From positions 16,035,344 to 16,099,343 of the forward strand of contig OX578281.1 in assembly GCA_951217055.1 (NCBI GenBank): 64,000 nt of DNA. Direction: 5' to 3'. This DNA is from Gerris lacustris. Its lineage: Eukaryota > Arthropoda > Insecta > Hemiptera > Gerridae. Positions 10,571 to 21,059 of the stretch are shown in pieces. The notes beneath the pieces were generated by a model, which was given only the letters and a program-made list of their open reading frames with translations, was not told the DNA's origin and made no database searches. The translations under genes and the position numbers were made by a program. Position 1 is the stretch's first letter. Every line of letters starts with the position of its first letter.

Positions 10571-11164
10571 AAATATGATTTTGTTGAAAATCGAAAACAA
10601 AAAGTTAACAACCACCTGTTGAACGCTTTTTAAATTGTCTATCTCCTCCAATTGATTTTCTTTTTCTATAGAAAGTCTTTAGGGATGAACAGTCTAAAAA
10701 AAAAAAAATCTTTTAATTCATTCATAATATTGACTATATTTCGTCTATATCTGCAGGCATCTCCAGGCCTTAAATAACATACACAATACTATAACAATTT
10801 GTTATTTGATCTTAAAATATTTTCCTATTTTATATAGATGTCAACAAAATAAAAGACAAAAAATCTTAATTTTAACTAAAAGAATTACATTTAAAAACAA
10901 GATCAAACACAATAAATAAAAATTATTTTATCTTGTCTTGATTATCCAGATTTACATTATTACTATTTATAATTTAACATTTTCATTTTAATGTTTTTTT
11001 TTTTAAATAATTAAATTGGATATTATGAAAATTAAATACAGTTTCAACAATACACAAATAAAGTTTGTCTGAGTTGGCTCGAATCACCCGTAGGAATTGA
11101 TTAAGTCTAGGATTTGAAGAATTAAGTAGGTATTCCTAAAATAACCATTGCTTTGAAATCTAGT

Positions 11165-11195
<31 letters not shown>

Positions 11196-11485
11196 AAATA
11201 TTAAGAATCTAATGCAAATAGATTAAAGATTTATTTTCTTTAAAAAGATTGATTTAATTTTACGTTTACTCAGTAAAAAAGAAGAAGATCATTAGAAGTT
11301 TAAGAATAGAATTCTAGGATGTTCATTGTGAGTTGATAGGAATTAATGAAAGACGTCATTCTATCAAAAATAACTTAAATGCACAAAGAACTCTTCCGCC
11401 CACAAAGTCATCTCTGGAGTCAGTTAAAATAGGGTTGAGATTTAAAGTGAGTGTGATATTAACTTACTAGTCTGGTTGATATATT
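10571..11485. other. Non-coding, AT-rich
   Basis: Low-complexity AT-rich DNA with A and T runs (10695-10708, 11177-11196). No gene, and no repeat partner recognised. Confidence 0.5.
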
Positions 11486-11633
11486 GCTTCCGAGCTTACC
11501 GAAGGTAACGGAAGCATTGTGTTCACTTTTGAGAAACGAAAAACTTTTATGCCTCCGATTTTAAAAATTCCAAGACAGAAATCCGTTTCAGACATCAGGG
11601 AACATTTTTGGTCTCGTGTCTGTCTGTCTGTCC

Positions 11634-11680
<47 letters not shown>

Positions 11681-12081
11681 GGTCTGTGTGTCCGTGAATT
11701 ATGAAACGTGCGACGATAACTTGAGTAAATGTCAACCGATTTTGATGAAATTTGGTAGACATGTTCATTTTACCAATGCCCAGGACGAGTTCGTTGGACA
11801 AAGTTATCCGTCCAAGCGTTCACGAGCAACGCTCAGGTAAACGTGAACTTCAAATTTAAAATTGGAATTTTAGGTCGGGAAAAAAATCTAACTTCATCTA
11901 TTCAATGAGACAAACATTTTTTTTAAATACAATTTTTCAATAAAACCAACAGCGACACCGCTATGAAGTGTTAAAGATCGCTAAAACTATTAATAGTTTT
12001 TACACAATAAACATTATAACAATTAAGTACATTATAGGATGCGAGGAAGCTATGTGCCACACTAATTGGCAGTCTATTTTT
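11486..12081 (+). mobile_element. Modular repeat 'A', head and tail A with middle B (chimeric), copy 2
   Basis: Head GCTTCCGAGCTTACCGAAGG with GTAACGGAAGC and tail GGATGCGAGGAAGC / ACTAATTGGCAGTCTA are those of the type I copies. The middle from about 11700 to 11990 (GACGATAACTTGAGTAAA, CCCAGGACGAGTTCGTTGG, ACCGCTATGAAGTG) is instead that of family B. The (GTCT)n tract at 11617-11681 sits at the junction of head and middle. Overlapping open frames here simply translate the GTCT tract. The same arrangement recurs at 33874-34440. Confidence 0.8.
11617..11681. repeat. (GTCT)n microsatellite inside the modular repeat
   Basis: About fifteen GTCT units, one or two interrupted by GTCC or GTCG, at the place where all copies of this family carry a few GTCTGTCT units. 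The expansion is specific to this copy. Confidence 0.95.
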
Positions 12082-12089
12082 ACTGGTAA

Positions 12090-13642
12090 CAGGGCCGCTG
12101 AGAGGATTTCCGGGCCCCTGGGCAAGTTAGCACCTGGGCCCCTTTGAACAAATAAGGGGGGGGGTCCGGGGGTCCTCCCCCGGAAAATTTTTTAAAATTT
12201 AATAACCTAAATATGAGTTTTAAAGATTTCTGAGGGCACCTTTGTCCTTAGAGGAAAATATGTTTGGTGGGGACAAATTTTGATGTTAAACTAAGATGGG
12301 CTAAAAAAAAACAAATAATAACAAATAATTGAGTAGTTTTGTAGCAGGTATCATTAAAAAACCTTCTTTTACACTTTGTAAAATACATTATATAAAATAA
12401 AACATAATATAAATTGTTTGCTAAAATAGTGAGATTAAGAAAAAACAAATCAAAATGATTAAGTTACGCATCTTCTTTTTATACAAAAGTTTCATTACTA
12501 GGAAAAAATATTAATATCAGTATGCCAATATGATTTGTCTGTCAGTTTCTCTCCTATAAATCATCATCGACCATATTGAATATGATAAAAATCTAAGTAC
12601 ATAACTAAATGAAACACTAAAGTTCAAACTTCCATACTTATGACACATTTGGAATAATTTTATGTTCTTCACAATTAGTGATGAACTTAGCATCTGGGCT
12701 CCTTTGAACAAATAACGGGGGAGGGGTACGGGGGACCCCCGGTGAAAATTTTTTAAAATTTAAGAGCAAAAAGATGAGTTTTAAGAATTTCTGAGGGCAA
12801 GTTTGTCCTTAAAAAAATATGTTTGGTGGGTACGAATTTCAAATACATATGTACTGCTGGTTAAGTTTGTATTTGTGTTTGTTTAATTTCCATTGCGTGA
12901 ATCAACTTTGCCTCCCAAACTTAGCTAGGTCATTAGGGGCCGTCGCAAAAAAAAAAAAAAAAAAATCTTAAGAAAAAAAAACATTAGCGTTCAGAACTGA
13001 ATGGGGCCCCCTTACAATAGAAGTATAATTCCAAGTTAGATTTTATTATGCTCTCAAGGGGCCTCTACCGACATTGGTACAAAGATAGTAGTTTCATGTT
13101 GTTTTTTTTTAGATTTGGGGCCCCTTGGCTCCGGGGCCCACCCTCAATTCGGGCCTATTATAGTTATGCCAGTAATCACAATATCCATCTTGCCTTTTTA
13201 GTTGTTAAAAATCCAGAGCCGCCCCTGGAAGCCCGGGGCTCAAGGGGGCCCGAGCCTGTCCCTCCCAAACTTAGCTAGGGCATAGGGGCCCCACGCCAAA
13301 AAAAATTGAGAAAAGAAAAGAAAAACATTTGCATTCAGAACTGAATGGGGTCCCCTTTACAATAGTATAGAAGTATAATTTTAAGTTAAATTTTATTATG
13401 CTCTAAAGGGGCCCCTACCGACATTGGTACAAATATAGTAATTTCATGTTTTATTTGGATTTGGGGCCCCTTGGTACCGGGGTCCGCCCGCGATTCGGGC
13501 CCATAGTTATGCCACTAGTTAAAATATCCATCTTGCCTTTTTTGATTGTAAAAAACCAGAGCCGTCCCCGGAGGCCCGGGCCCCCTAGAGACCCGGGCCC
13601 CTGGGCATTTGCCCCCCTTGCCCCCCCCTGTCGGCGGCCCTG
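12090..13642. mobile_element. hAT-like non-autonomous element with 8-bp target duplication
   Basis: Ends CAGGGCCGCTGAGAGG and CGGCGGCCCTG form a TIR with a few mismatches. The element is flanked by an exact 8-bp duplication ACTGGTAA (12082-12089 and 13643-13650), as in hAT elements. The inside is GC-rich at the edges and duplicated: a GGGCCCC / CCTTTGAACAAATAA block recurs at about 12130 and 12700, and a block with GGGGCC, TACCGACATTGGTACAAA and CATCTTGCC recurs at about 13060 and 13420. The sub-block CAGAGCCGCCCCTGG near 13214 (variant at 13557) looks like another hAT-type end, suggesting nested insertions. No transposase frame; open frames here are GC-rich artefacts. Confidence 0.88.
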
Positions 13643-13770
13643 ACTGGTAATTCTCTCTTTCTATATCGGTACGGAAGTTTGTACAGTTAAGAAAACAGAT
13701 TAAATAAACAGAAGTAAATTATATAAGGTTGAAATCAATGAGCATACTTTAGATAATAACTCTTGTAAAT

Positions 13771-15250
13771 GAAGCGAGCTTCTTACATTCCAAAAAATAT
13801 GCATCCTGTCTGTCTGTCTGTCAGTAACTTTTACATGTCCGACGATAGTTTACATGTCCGACGATAACCCGAGTAAAAGTTAACCGATTTAGTTGAAATT
13901 TTGGTATAAATGTTCCTTTTACAAATTCTCAGGCGTAGTGTAGCTGAGCTTGAAATGTAAAATTGGAATTTTAGGACGGGAAAAGATTCCATCGTCATCT
14001 ATTCGATGAGACAATATTTTATTTTCTACTTGCGGCAGCAAAATTACGTATTATTAAACTGTTTTTAGGCATGAAAATGTAATTTCTCTGAGGTTTCAAG
14101 AAAACTTTACAATACGCAGCAAAATATTATTTTGCTGCCTAGGCGGCAAAATCATATTTTGCTGAGGATTTTTCCAGGCTAAGCCACGCCCACATTCCCC
14201 GCTACAAATAAATAAACAAACAACATTTTATTTTATGTAATCTTTAACCTAAATTATTTGAACAATTTAGCTTAAAAATATTACGAATTTATAAAAAAGG
14301 TTTATAAATACTTATAATAGATTACATTTATAAAATAGAATGGAGTAAAAAGATAAAAAAGAAATAAAAAATATTACAGAAAATAGTTGGTCTTAAAATA
14401 ATCATAAATAATTAAATTAGTGGCAACACTGCAGCTCGTCTAGTATCATCATTTTGTTTTGTTTTGGTGTCTTTTTGTCAATTCATTTTTCATAATTGTA
14501 ACATTTGATATTGTTGCTTGTTTTTGTAATTTTTTTTTAATTTAAATAGTTCAATAATAGTATTTGATAAGTAAGTATTATGAAATAAATATTAATTTTA
14601 GGAAAAAATTTTCTGCCGCCAGTAGGAAAAATATTGTTTGCAACAAGGCAGCAAAGGAAACATTTCTGCCTCATTGATATATTGCCTGCCTCGGTTTCGC
14701 CTCGGAAGTCAATCGAGTAAATTGCATGCCTCGGCTTCGCCTAGGCAGTTAATTCCACCTCGCCTCCGGCTCGGAGGCTAACTTAATCATTCGTCAGAAA
14801 AATTCCTTTTTGCTGCCTAGTTACATAAATAACAATTTCAAATACATTTCTTAATTACAACCAACAAAGACACCACTATGAAGTGATAAGCCTAAACGTT
14901 CGCCTGAGCGTTCGCGCGCAACGCTCGCGTAAACATAAGCTTCAAAATTCTAACTTCATCTATTCAATGAGGCAAACAACTTTATTAAATAAATTCTTTC
15001 AGTAAATCCAACACTGACACCGCTATGAAGCGTTAAAGATCGTTAAAACTATTAAAGCGGATCTAAACGTTTAAAATAGAGAAAACAACGTTTTTACCGA
15101 TATTTTACGTTCTAACGCAACGATTTGAATAAAACTTCATACACATCGTCTAAGTCTAAAGTACAGTTGAAACAGGCAGGTAAAATTTCAACCTGATATA
15201 AGCAGGTTATTGAGTAGTGAAGTGATACATTTTATATTAGTTGAAATGAA
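13771..15250 (+). mobile_element. Family B modular repeat, interrupted by an insertion
   Basis: It begins GAAGCGAGCTTCTTACATTC, has a short TGTCTGTC tract and the B middle (GTCCGACGATAACCCGAGTA, TTAACCGATTTAGTTGAAAT). After an insertion of about 0.8 kb it resumes at about 14823 with ACCACTATGAAGTG, then CGTTTAAAATAGAGAAAACA, TTACGTTCTAACGC and AGTGATACATTTTATA. The undisturbed relative is 36588-37150, so the order of the two parts is clear. No coding capacity. Confidence 0.75.
14016..14822. mobile_element. Insertion rich in GCAGCAAAA words, nested in family B
   Basis: Compared with 36588-37150, about 800 bp has been inserted between GATGAGACAA and AACAATTTCAAATAC. The insert starts near TTGCGGCAGCAAAATTAC and ends TTTTTGCTGCCTAGTTAC, so its ends are loosely complementary. 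It contains a perfect palindrome GCAGCAAAATATTATTTTGC (continuing TGC) at about 14117 and GC-rich repeats of CCTCGGYTTCGCCT at 14693-14750. The exact ends and target duplication are not clear. Confidence 0.6.
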
Positions 15251-15666
15251 GATGGCCGGGATATAAGTTAAGGAATATGTAGAAAGGCACTCTTCTCCTC
15301 CACTACATGGCTCTCTATTACAATCATCCTCTTTAACTATCAACTCATGATTAACTATTTTCTTAATATCTAATATTTATTGCATTACGCTCGCTTCAAT
15401 GATAGAACAACGCGATGCCTAGTGTAAATTTATTTTTCCTACTTAGAAATAGGATGGATTCAAAATGAATTTTAGCCTTGATGTTAACAGGAAAATAATT
15501 TTCGATTATCCAACTTGTTTTTATAGATTCATATTTTATATATATACCTATACTTAAACATTGTTTAACTTTCTTTTTCATTTTGTTTCAGGTAAACATT
15601 GTTATATTTAATGAACTTCAAGCATTTTTTTTAACCGTAAGTTCATCGAAATTTATATTTATATTT

Positions 15667-15873
15667 AAATTTTTAAGTTTTAGGTAGTATTCTTACTACG
15701 GAAAGATTAAATTTTAATTTAAATCAAATTATAATTATCATTAACTACGGGAGACATACATCAGTTGGTAAGAGCGCCTGTAACGGATATATAGGAGGCC
15801 CGCGGTTCAAGTCCCGGTGCTGGGGTCTATTTTTCTCTGTATGTCTCCCGTAGTTAATGATAATTATAATTTT
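15667..15873. mobile_element. 207-bp snapback insertion with tRNA-like loop and 16-bp target duplication
   Basis: Exact 16-bp direct repeats ATTTATATTTATATTT flank it (15651-15666 and 15874-15889), and the uninterrupted relative at 45600-45680 lacks it. Inside, a perfect 35-bp inverted repeat (15726-15760 and 15838-15872, containing TTAACTACGGGAGACATACA) encloses a 77-nt loop with a tRNA-like half: AGTTGGTAAGAGCGCC (D-arm/box A region), a pairable anticodon-like stem, GGTTCAAGTCC (box B), GTGCTG and a T5 run typical of pol III termination (15830-15834). A long target duplication implies target-primed retrotransposition, hence SINE-like, but the loop-in-stem shape is not that of a standard SINE. 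Confidence 0.88.
15761..15834 (+). ncRNA. Degenerate tRNA-like sequence in the loop
   Basis: Box B GGTTCAAGTCC at about 15804 is perfect and the D-loop words AGTTGGTA and AGAGC are intact. The 5' half of the D stem reads CATC instead of GCTC, the T stem (CGCGG/CCCGG) has mismatches, and no acceptor stem closes, because the left part of the inverted repeat occupies the place of the tRNA 5' end. It is therefore not a working tRNA gene, although an internal pol III promoter could still be active. No amino-acid identity can be given. Confidence 0.6.
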
Positions 15874-16040
15874 ATTTATATTTATATTTCATCAATTTTT
15901 TTAATTGATATTAGCTTGAGTTTAAGCATTAACAAGTATATAATCATCAGGATTTTCAGTTGGAAAGTCCAATTTATCGCTCCAAGAAAAGTAATCAAGT
16001 TAGAATTAGTGATAACTAAGTACAAGGGGCTTTAGCTGGG

Positions 16041-16810
16041 TGAAATACGATGATTATTTTCTTGTACATTCTTTCATATTTTGAAAAATATTTTTTTATT
16101 ACGAATGACTTTTTTTCATAAAATTAAAATTTAGACCAGTTCTCTCTTGTGCGATTTTAAAAAAATCGTAATTTTTGGGAACAGGTTACATGGAACAAAA
16201 TTTTTAATGCGATAAATCTTTATTTGAAGACATGCAGGACGGATGGTCAAGAATGACTTTTTGTCGAAAAATTAAATGTTTAGGTCACTTACGTATCGTC
16301 AAGTCGATCCTGGGACATACTGTCTATATATCTAAATTAATTTACTTATTATTATTTTTTTTTTTTTCTAAATATAAAATTATGCCCGTTGCCACGGACT
16401 TAACGGCTCGTTAATATGTATAGTATAACAAAACAGTTAACAACACCGGTGAAACCCAGGTTGATTCGTCTTCTAGGTTCAACATTTTATAAATTTAGTT
16501 TATAGCCAAACTGCAAATGTTGAACTGTAAATTAATACAGTAAATTAATTCAGACCTGTTTCATCTACTTTAATAAATTAACTGATAATGACCAATTAAA
16601 GGATTCGATTAAATTAGGGGGGATTATCTATTGCATTTTGACAACAAAGACCATTTTACTCTTAATTACCTACTCTTTGGAGTTAGAGACCCACTATATC
16701 TTAGTCCAAACAAATAACAAATATTAAAGTAGTGGAAATTGGTGAAAAATTATTAGTTTTATTTTAAATATGGTAGCGTCTACGGAGGTCATATTAATGT
16801 GTATACCTAA
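16041..16810. other. Non-coding, one GCCCGTTGCC-type repeat end
   Basis: AT-rich DNA. Around 16375-16412, AAATTATGCCCGTTGCC then ACGG resembles 46071-46105 (AAAATGAAGCCCGTTGCC then TCGGGCTTCG) and may be the 3' end of the preceding dispersed repeat. Otherwise nothing is seen. Confidence 0.45.
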
Positions 16811-16944
16811 AATAAAACTTTCTCTCCAGGGAATTTCAAACTTTTTATTAGCCAAAGCAGCTGATGATGACCTTATGAAGGCTGAAAGCTGTGCTTTGGC
16901 TGATAAAAAGTTTTAATTTATTTACTTGAAGGGACAGTTTTATT
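16811..16944. mobile_element. Foldback MITE with hammerhead-like apex
   Basis: Left arm AATAAAACTTTCTCTCCAGG...CTTTTTATTAGCCAAAGCAG and right arm CTGTGCTTTGGCTGATAAAA...GGGACAGTTTTATT are complementary with a few mismatches. The apex reads CTGATGA (16861-16867), then a short CCTT/AAGG hairpin, then GAAA (16884-16887). This order matches the conserved core of hammerhead ribozymes lacking stem III, but the triplet before the closing stem is not a good cleavage site, so activity is doubtful. Confidence 0.7.
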
Positions 16945-17875
16945 ATTCCTTATTAAGTTTTACTCTTTAAATTCAATTTGCAAAAAAAAAAAAAGTTAAA
17001 TGTGTTTTACTTTAAGTGAAGATTTTCATTTTTCATAAAAGTTGTTCAATGATTTAACAAAATCATATTTTGTTAATCAACAAGAAGTCAGTGACTTGAA
17101 ATTTACATTAGTATTGATTTAAAGGTGAATTTCCTTATAACAATGTTCTCGTCTTAAACACATTTTCCATGTTAGCAAATAATACGAAAGCCTATGTTGT
17201 TTAATGTTACTTTTGCAAAACTCGTTAGAATTACATTACTAAAGTTGCCAGGGTGAAGTCCTAGAAGCCATCCATCATTGTTAACTTATCATACTTCGCC
17301 TTGCCTCTCGCTAAACATATTATCGCTTACACTCAACTTTAGAAATACCTTATGCATAAATTAAGGAGAATCTTTCAAACATTAATATAGTAGAGATAAT
17401 TCTTTATCATAATAATTTATTGTAGCACTATTCGTCTTTTACGATAATAGGTTTAGTTCGATTGTTATGTTGATAAATGATCGTTTAAGTAATATATCAC
17501 CGATTTATTTATTTTTTTTTTTTTTTACATACGCTAAAGTATTATAAGTAACGTAATGACGCACATTTGCGATTTTAAAATTTTGATGGATGTACACGTT
17601 CTAAGCCAGGTCCTATAAAAAATTTTTTCTTTATAATGTTTCTGTTGCGTGTCGCATGTTTTCTTTGCTGATGCTGAAGTATGGAACTATTGAACCAATT
17701 TAAATAAAATTTGAGCATACCTCGAAGAAAATGGATAATCTAAGTTTTACCTATGACTTTGGTGAAGCCAAATTCACAGAGCACAATAATATAAAGTAAA
17801 AAAGGAACCACTTTATGCATAATTTATTTGCCTTGTATGCTTTATACTTAATTTTTTTTTGTTCCTACAAATTTG
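16945..17875. other. Non-coding; one weak dispersed-repeat fragment
   Basis: Mostly AT-rich sequence without coding signal. At about 17570-17740 GATTTTAAAATTTTGATGGA and the following lines resemble the GAGAAAGTATTGTGAT repeat (10141; 37730), strongly diverged. Confidence 0.45.
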
Positions 17876-18440
17876 ACGAAGTTCCTTATGACACGTTACA
17901 GCGTCTGGAGCCAGGGAGTGAATCCGAAAAAAACGACCGTCACAAAACCGAACGTCACAAAATTTACCGATGACGATAACTTGAGTAACAGATGACCGAT
18001 TTAGTTAAAATTCGGTACAAATGTTCATTTTATCAATACCCAGGACGAGTTCGTTGGACAACGTTATCCGCCCAAGCGTTTGCGCGCAACGCTCGCGTAA
18101 AATTGGACATCAAATGTAAAATTATAATTTTAGGACGAGAAAAAATCTTACTTGATCTAGTCAATGGGACAAACAACTTTTTTAATATTTTTCTTTTAAC
18201 CGACACTGCTATGAAGTGTTAAAGATCGCTAAATTTATTATAGCGGGCCTGAACCTTTAAAATAGAAAAAATAACGTTTTTACTGATATTATTAATGACT
18301 TTAATAAAATTTCATACACATCGTCTAAAATACAATCGAAACAGGCATGTAAAATTTTAATCTGGTACAAGCAGACATTTTTTTTATATTCAAGTGATAT
18401 ATTTTATAATATTTTAAATGGAGTAATTAATATGCCGGCG
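17876..18440 (+). mobile_element. Family B middle with a third type of head ('C')
   Basis: It starts ACGAAGTTCCTTATGACACG, GTCTGGAGCCAGGGAGTGAA and CCGAAAAAAACGACCGTCAC, and then joins the B middle (GACGATAACTTGAGTAA, CCCAGGACGAGTTCGTTGG) and B tail (AAAATAGAAAAAATAACG, AGTGATATATTTTATA). The same head with the same middle occurs on the minus strand at 49555-49856. A 76-codon frame at 17992 is only a translation of the repeat. Confidence 0.75.
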
Positions 18441-18586
18441 GAGTCTGAGGGAACAGTCATGTTCCGTCACTTAAACCATCTATTCTAACTATACTCTATA
18501 CTCTATTCTAACTCATCATGATTAACTTTTTTCTCAATATACAATACATTATTTATAGCTTACATTATTTACATTACAATAAATTA

Positions 18587-18684
18587 TTTCTCCACTACAT
18601 GGAAAAAAATTGAAACATTTATACGTGGATTCAATGCCCAAAAACATATCCATGATTCATTGTTTTCCCATGAATTGGAGAAAA
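18587..18684 (-). repeat. 98-bp foldback MITE, copy 1
   Basis: TTTCTCCACTACATGGAAAA at the left and CCCATGAATTGGAGAAAA at the right form the arms. Inside lie GTGGATTCAATG and ACATATCCATGATTCA. The reverse complement matches 39360-39458 throughout. No gene. Confidence 0.8.
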
Positions 18685-18957
18685 TTAATATTTTAAATTG
18701 GCATCATTACTGTGTTTAAATAAATGTATGCTAAAAATTTTAAATTATTTATATATCGAACGAATGAAAGCAGCAAATTAATTTATTACTTTATTTTTGC
18801 GTACTATTTATGATCTGACAGAATCAGATAAAATCAGCTGCAAATTAAACAGCTGTTATTGTTGAAATACAGCTTGATTGAACTTTGTAATAGAAAAAGA
18901 TAAATCTTAATACTAGTTCATCATCTCGTGGGACGAAATAAGATACATGGGAATATT

Positions 18958-20282
18958 CAGTGGCGTAAATAGCGCCCCCGCCAACCCCGCGGTGCGGGGG
19001 GGCGCCTGGTCTAGGGGGCGCCGAAAAATGAGTAAACAATAATATTCAATAATATAAATTAAAAGAAACTCTATGTGGGCAGAATTATTTTTATAACAAT
19101 ATTTTTGGGAGATAAATATAAATGAGAGATAAAACAAATAAAGAGTTTACATCAGAGTGAGAATTTGTTGAGATGTTGATTTAGAGCTCAGTTTGGTTTC
19201 CAAGCTAAGTGTCACTACACCTATAATTATATGGGTAAGAATATTAACCCTTCTTACTTCTTTTTCCTTGTCACAACCTCTTTGTATTTATATGGAGTTC
19301 GTTGTTATTTGGAATAAAAGTCCTTTTTTCTTTTATTATAGTTTATTTAACAAGCTTTCGTCTTTTCTCTTTGTATTTAGTTTCTAACTCTTTTCTCCCC
19401 TAGCAAATTTTACCTCCCTTTAGAGTTTTTATCTTTTCTACCCTTCCCTTAATTTAAGAATTGCTATCAATTAATCACATGTATCAAACTCAGCTCGGTG
19501 CAGTTCTAGTTATAGCTCTCATGCGGGGTGTGTCTTTTGCTGTGAATTTTAACTTTCCTTTCGCTAGAAAGCTCTGCTATTTTTTATTTCTTATTCTACG
19601 TTCAGTTAATTTGTGCGTAAAATTAAATTATTTTAGTGAAGAATTCATTTAAAAAGGTGAGTGCATTTTTTAGACTATTATATAGTCGTCGGGACTCTAG
19701 GGGATGTCACGTCAATTTGTTAATGACTAAAATATCCTATCGTCATCTTTTTCATTTGCTTCCGAGCTTACCGAAAGTAACAGAAGCTATGTGATTTTTC
19801 TGAAGAACCAACAAATTTGATGTCTCAGATTTTAAAAATTCAAAGACAGATATCGGTTTCAGATAATAGGAAACATTTTTGTTTCCGTGTCTGTCTGTTT
19901 GTCGCTAAAACTATTTTTCTAAGATATTCCAGTTCAAGTCTTCAAGCAAGGAGCAAGGTTGTTAGTTTGTTCTTCTTATTTATACATATTACAATTTTAC
20001 TATTTTTATTAAGAAATAAAAATAACATTATTACTGTAATAGTGCTGTACACTAGCATTCAAAAAAATTGAAATAATAATCTGTTTGAAAATTAAATAAA
20101 TTACTTAGTTATTAAATTTTTTTACAGATTATTTTATCGTCCCCACTCCATCTGATCCAGAATGACTAAAAAAGAGGGGGAAAACGGTAAGGGGGGGGGG
20201 GGAGTGTAAATTTTGTAAGTTATAGGGGGGGCGCATTTTCAAAAGTTGCGGGAGGGCGCCGGATTTCTTAGTTACGCCACTG
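18958..20282. mobile_element. hAT-like element with 8-bp target duplication
   Basis: Ends CAGTGGCGTAAATAGCGCC and GGCGCCGGATTTCTTAGTTACGCCACTG's last 13 bases (AGTTACGCCACTG) pair, with an exact 8-bp duplication GGAATATT outside (18950-18957 and 20283-20290). The edges are GC-rich (GCGGTGCGGGGGGGCGCC; a 12-G run at 20192-20203) while the interior is AT-rich with no transposase frame. It carries a fragment of the modular repeat A at 19758-19910. The TIR start CAGNGGCGTA also occurs at 51159. Confidence 0.88.
19758..19910 (+). repeat. Modular repeat 'A', 5' fragment
   Basis: GCTTCCGAGCTTACCGAAAG, GTAACAGAAGCTATGTG, GATTTTAAAAATTCAAAGAC and TCGGTTTCAGATAATAGG are present, then similarity stops after TGTCTGTCTGTTTGTCG. 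It lies inside the hAT-like element, so it was either captured or inserted there and truncated. Confidence 0.75.
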
Positions 20283-20290
20283 GGAATATT

Positions 20291-20811
20291 GCTTTATTTA
20301 CAATTGTCTTTGCTTGTTTTTTTACATTCTTTTTCATTCATTCTGTTTTTAAAATGAAAAGATCTCTAGTATTTCATCTCTCTACGCTTTATTTTCAAAC
20401 CTCAAGGTCTTATTTAGATGAAATTTTTTTATCTTGACTTCTCTCTGGGTCCAAGGAGACATGTTAGTTACTGTCGTGGGAATGAAAAGGAGGGATTATT
20501 ACGAATTTCGTTTATTTTCTCCGAGATTTCTATTTCCAGGGACAACTGGAATACAGTGAAGTACAAAAGACCTTCAAAATAATCAAGGCCTGCTAATTAT
20601 TTATAATTATTTTTCTCTTGATAAAATATACCATTTGAAATATATTAATTAAAGCTATACATTTTGAATAGAACTTAAAGATGAAAAGTTAATTCATTTA
20701 TTATAAAACTACGCAGTAATAAGTTTGATTGTGATTAACTATAAATAAATAAATGTAATATAAAATGTAAAAATAAGATTTACACATAGCAAATAAATTA
20801 TAAGAGATTTC
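20291..20811. other. Non-coding, no feature recognised
   Basis: AT-rich sequence; open frames are short and show no domain. Confidence 0.45.
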
Positions 20812-21059
20812 GCTTCCGAGCTTACAGAAGGTAACGGAAGCTATGTGATCGTTCTAAAGAACGGAAATATTTTACATCTCCGATTTCAAATATTCCAAGA
20901 CCGAAATCCGTTTTAGACATCAAGGAACATTTTTGGTTCCGTGGCTGTCTGTCGGTCTGTCGTTTTAATTTTTGTAAACTAACATATCTTAAATACTCGC
21001 CCGATTTTAATGAAATTTGTATGGTAGGTCGTAATTAGCTTATTATTGGTCCCATATAA

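Larger units (their letters stand above)
15558..16040 (+). repeat. Dispersed repeat 'TTTGTTTCAGGTAAA', copy 1, interrupted
   Basis: Matches 45538-45797: GTTTAACTTTC, ATTTTGTTTCAGGTAAA, GAACTTCAAGCATTTTTT, ACCGTAAGTT, then after an insertion GATATTAGCTTGA, GGATTTTC-GTTGGAAAGTCC, ATCGCTCCAAGAA and AAGTACAAGGGGCTTTAGC. The insertion at 15667-15873 is absent from the other copy, which therefore supplies the empty site. Both copies are followed after 300-400 bp by a GCCCGTTGCC hairpin-like word (16384; 46078), so the full repeat may be longer. Class unknown. Confidence 0.8.

Noticed and set aside
11519..11840. Several overlapping frames with VCLS/TDRQ repeats
   Set aside because: They translate the (GTCT)n tract of the modular repeat.
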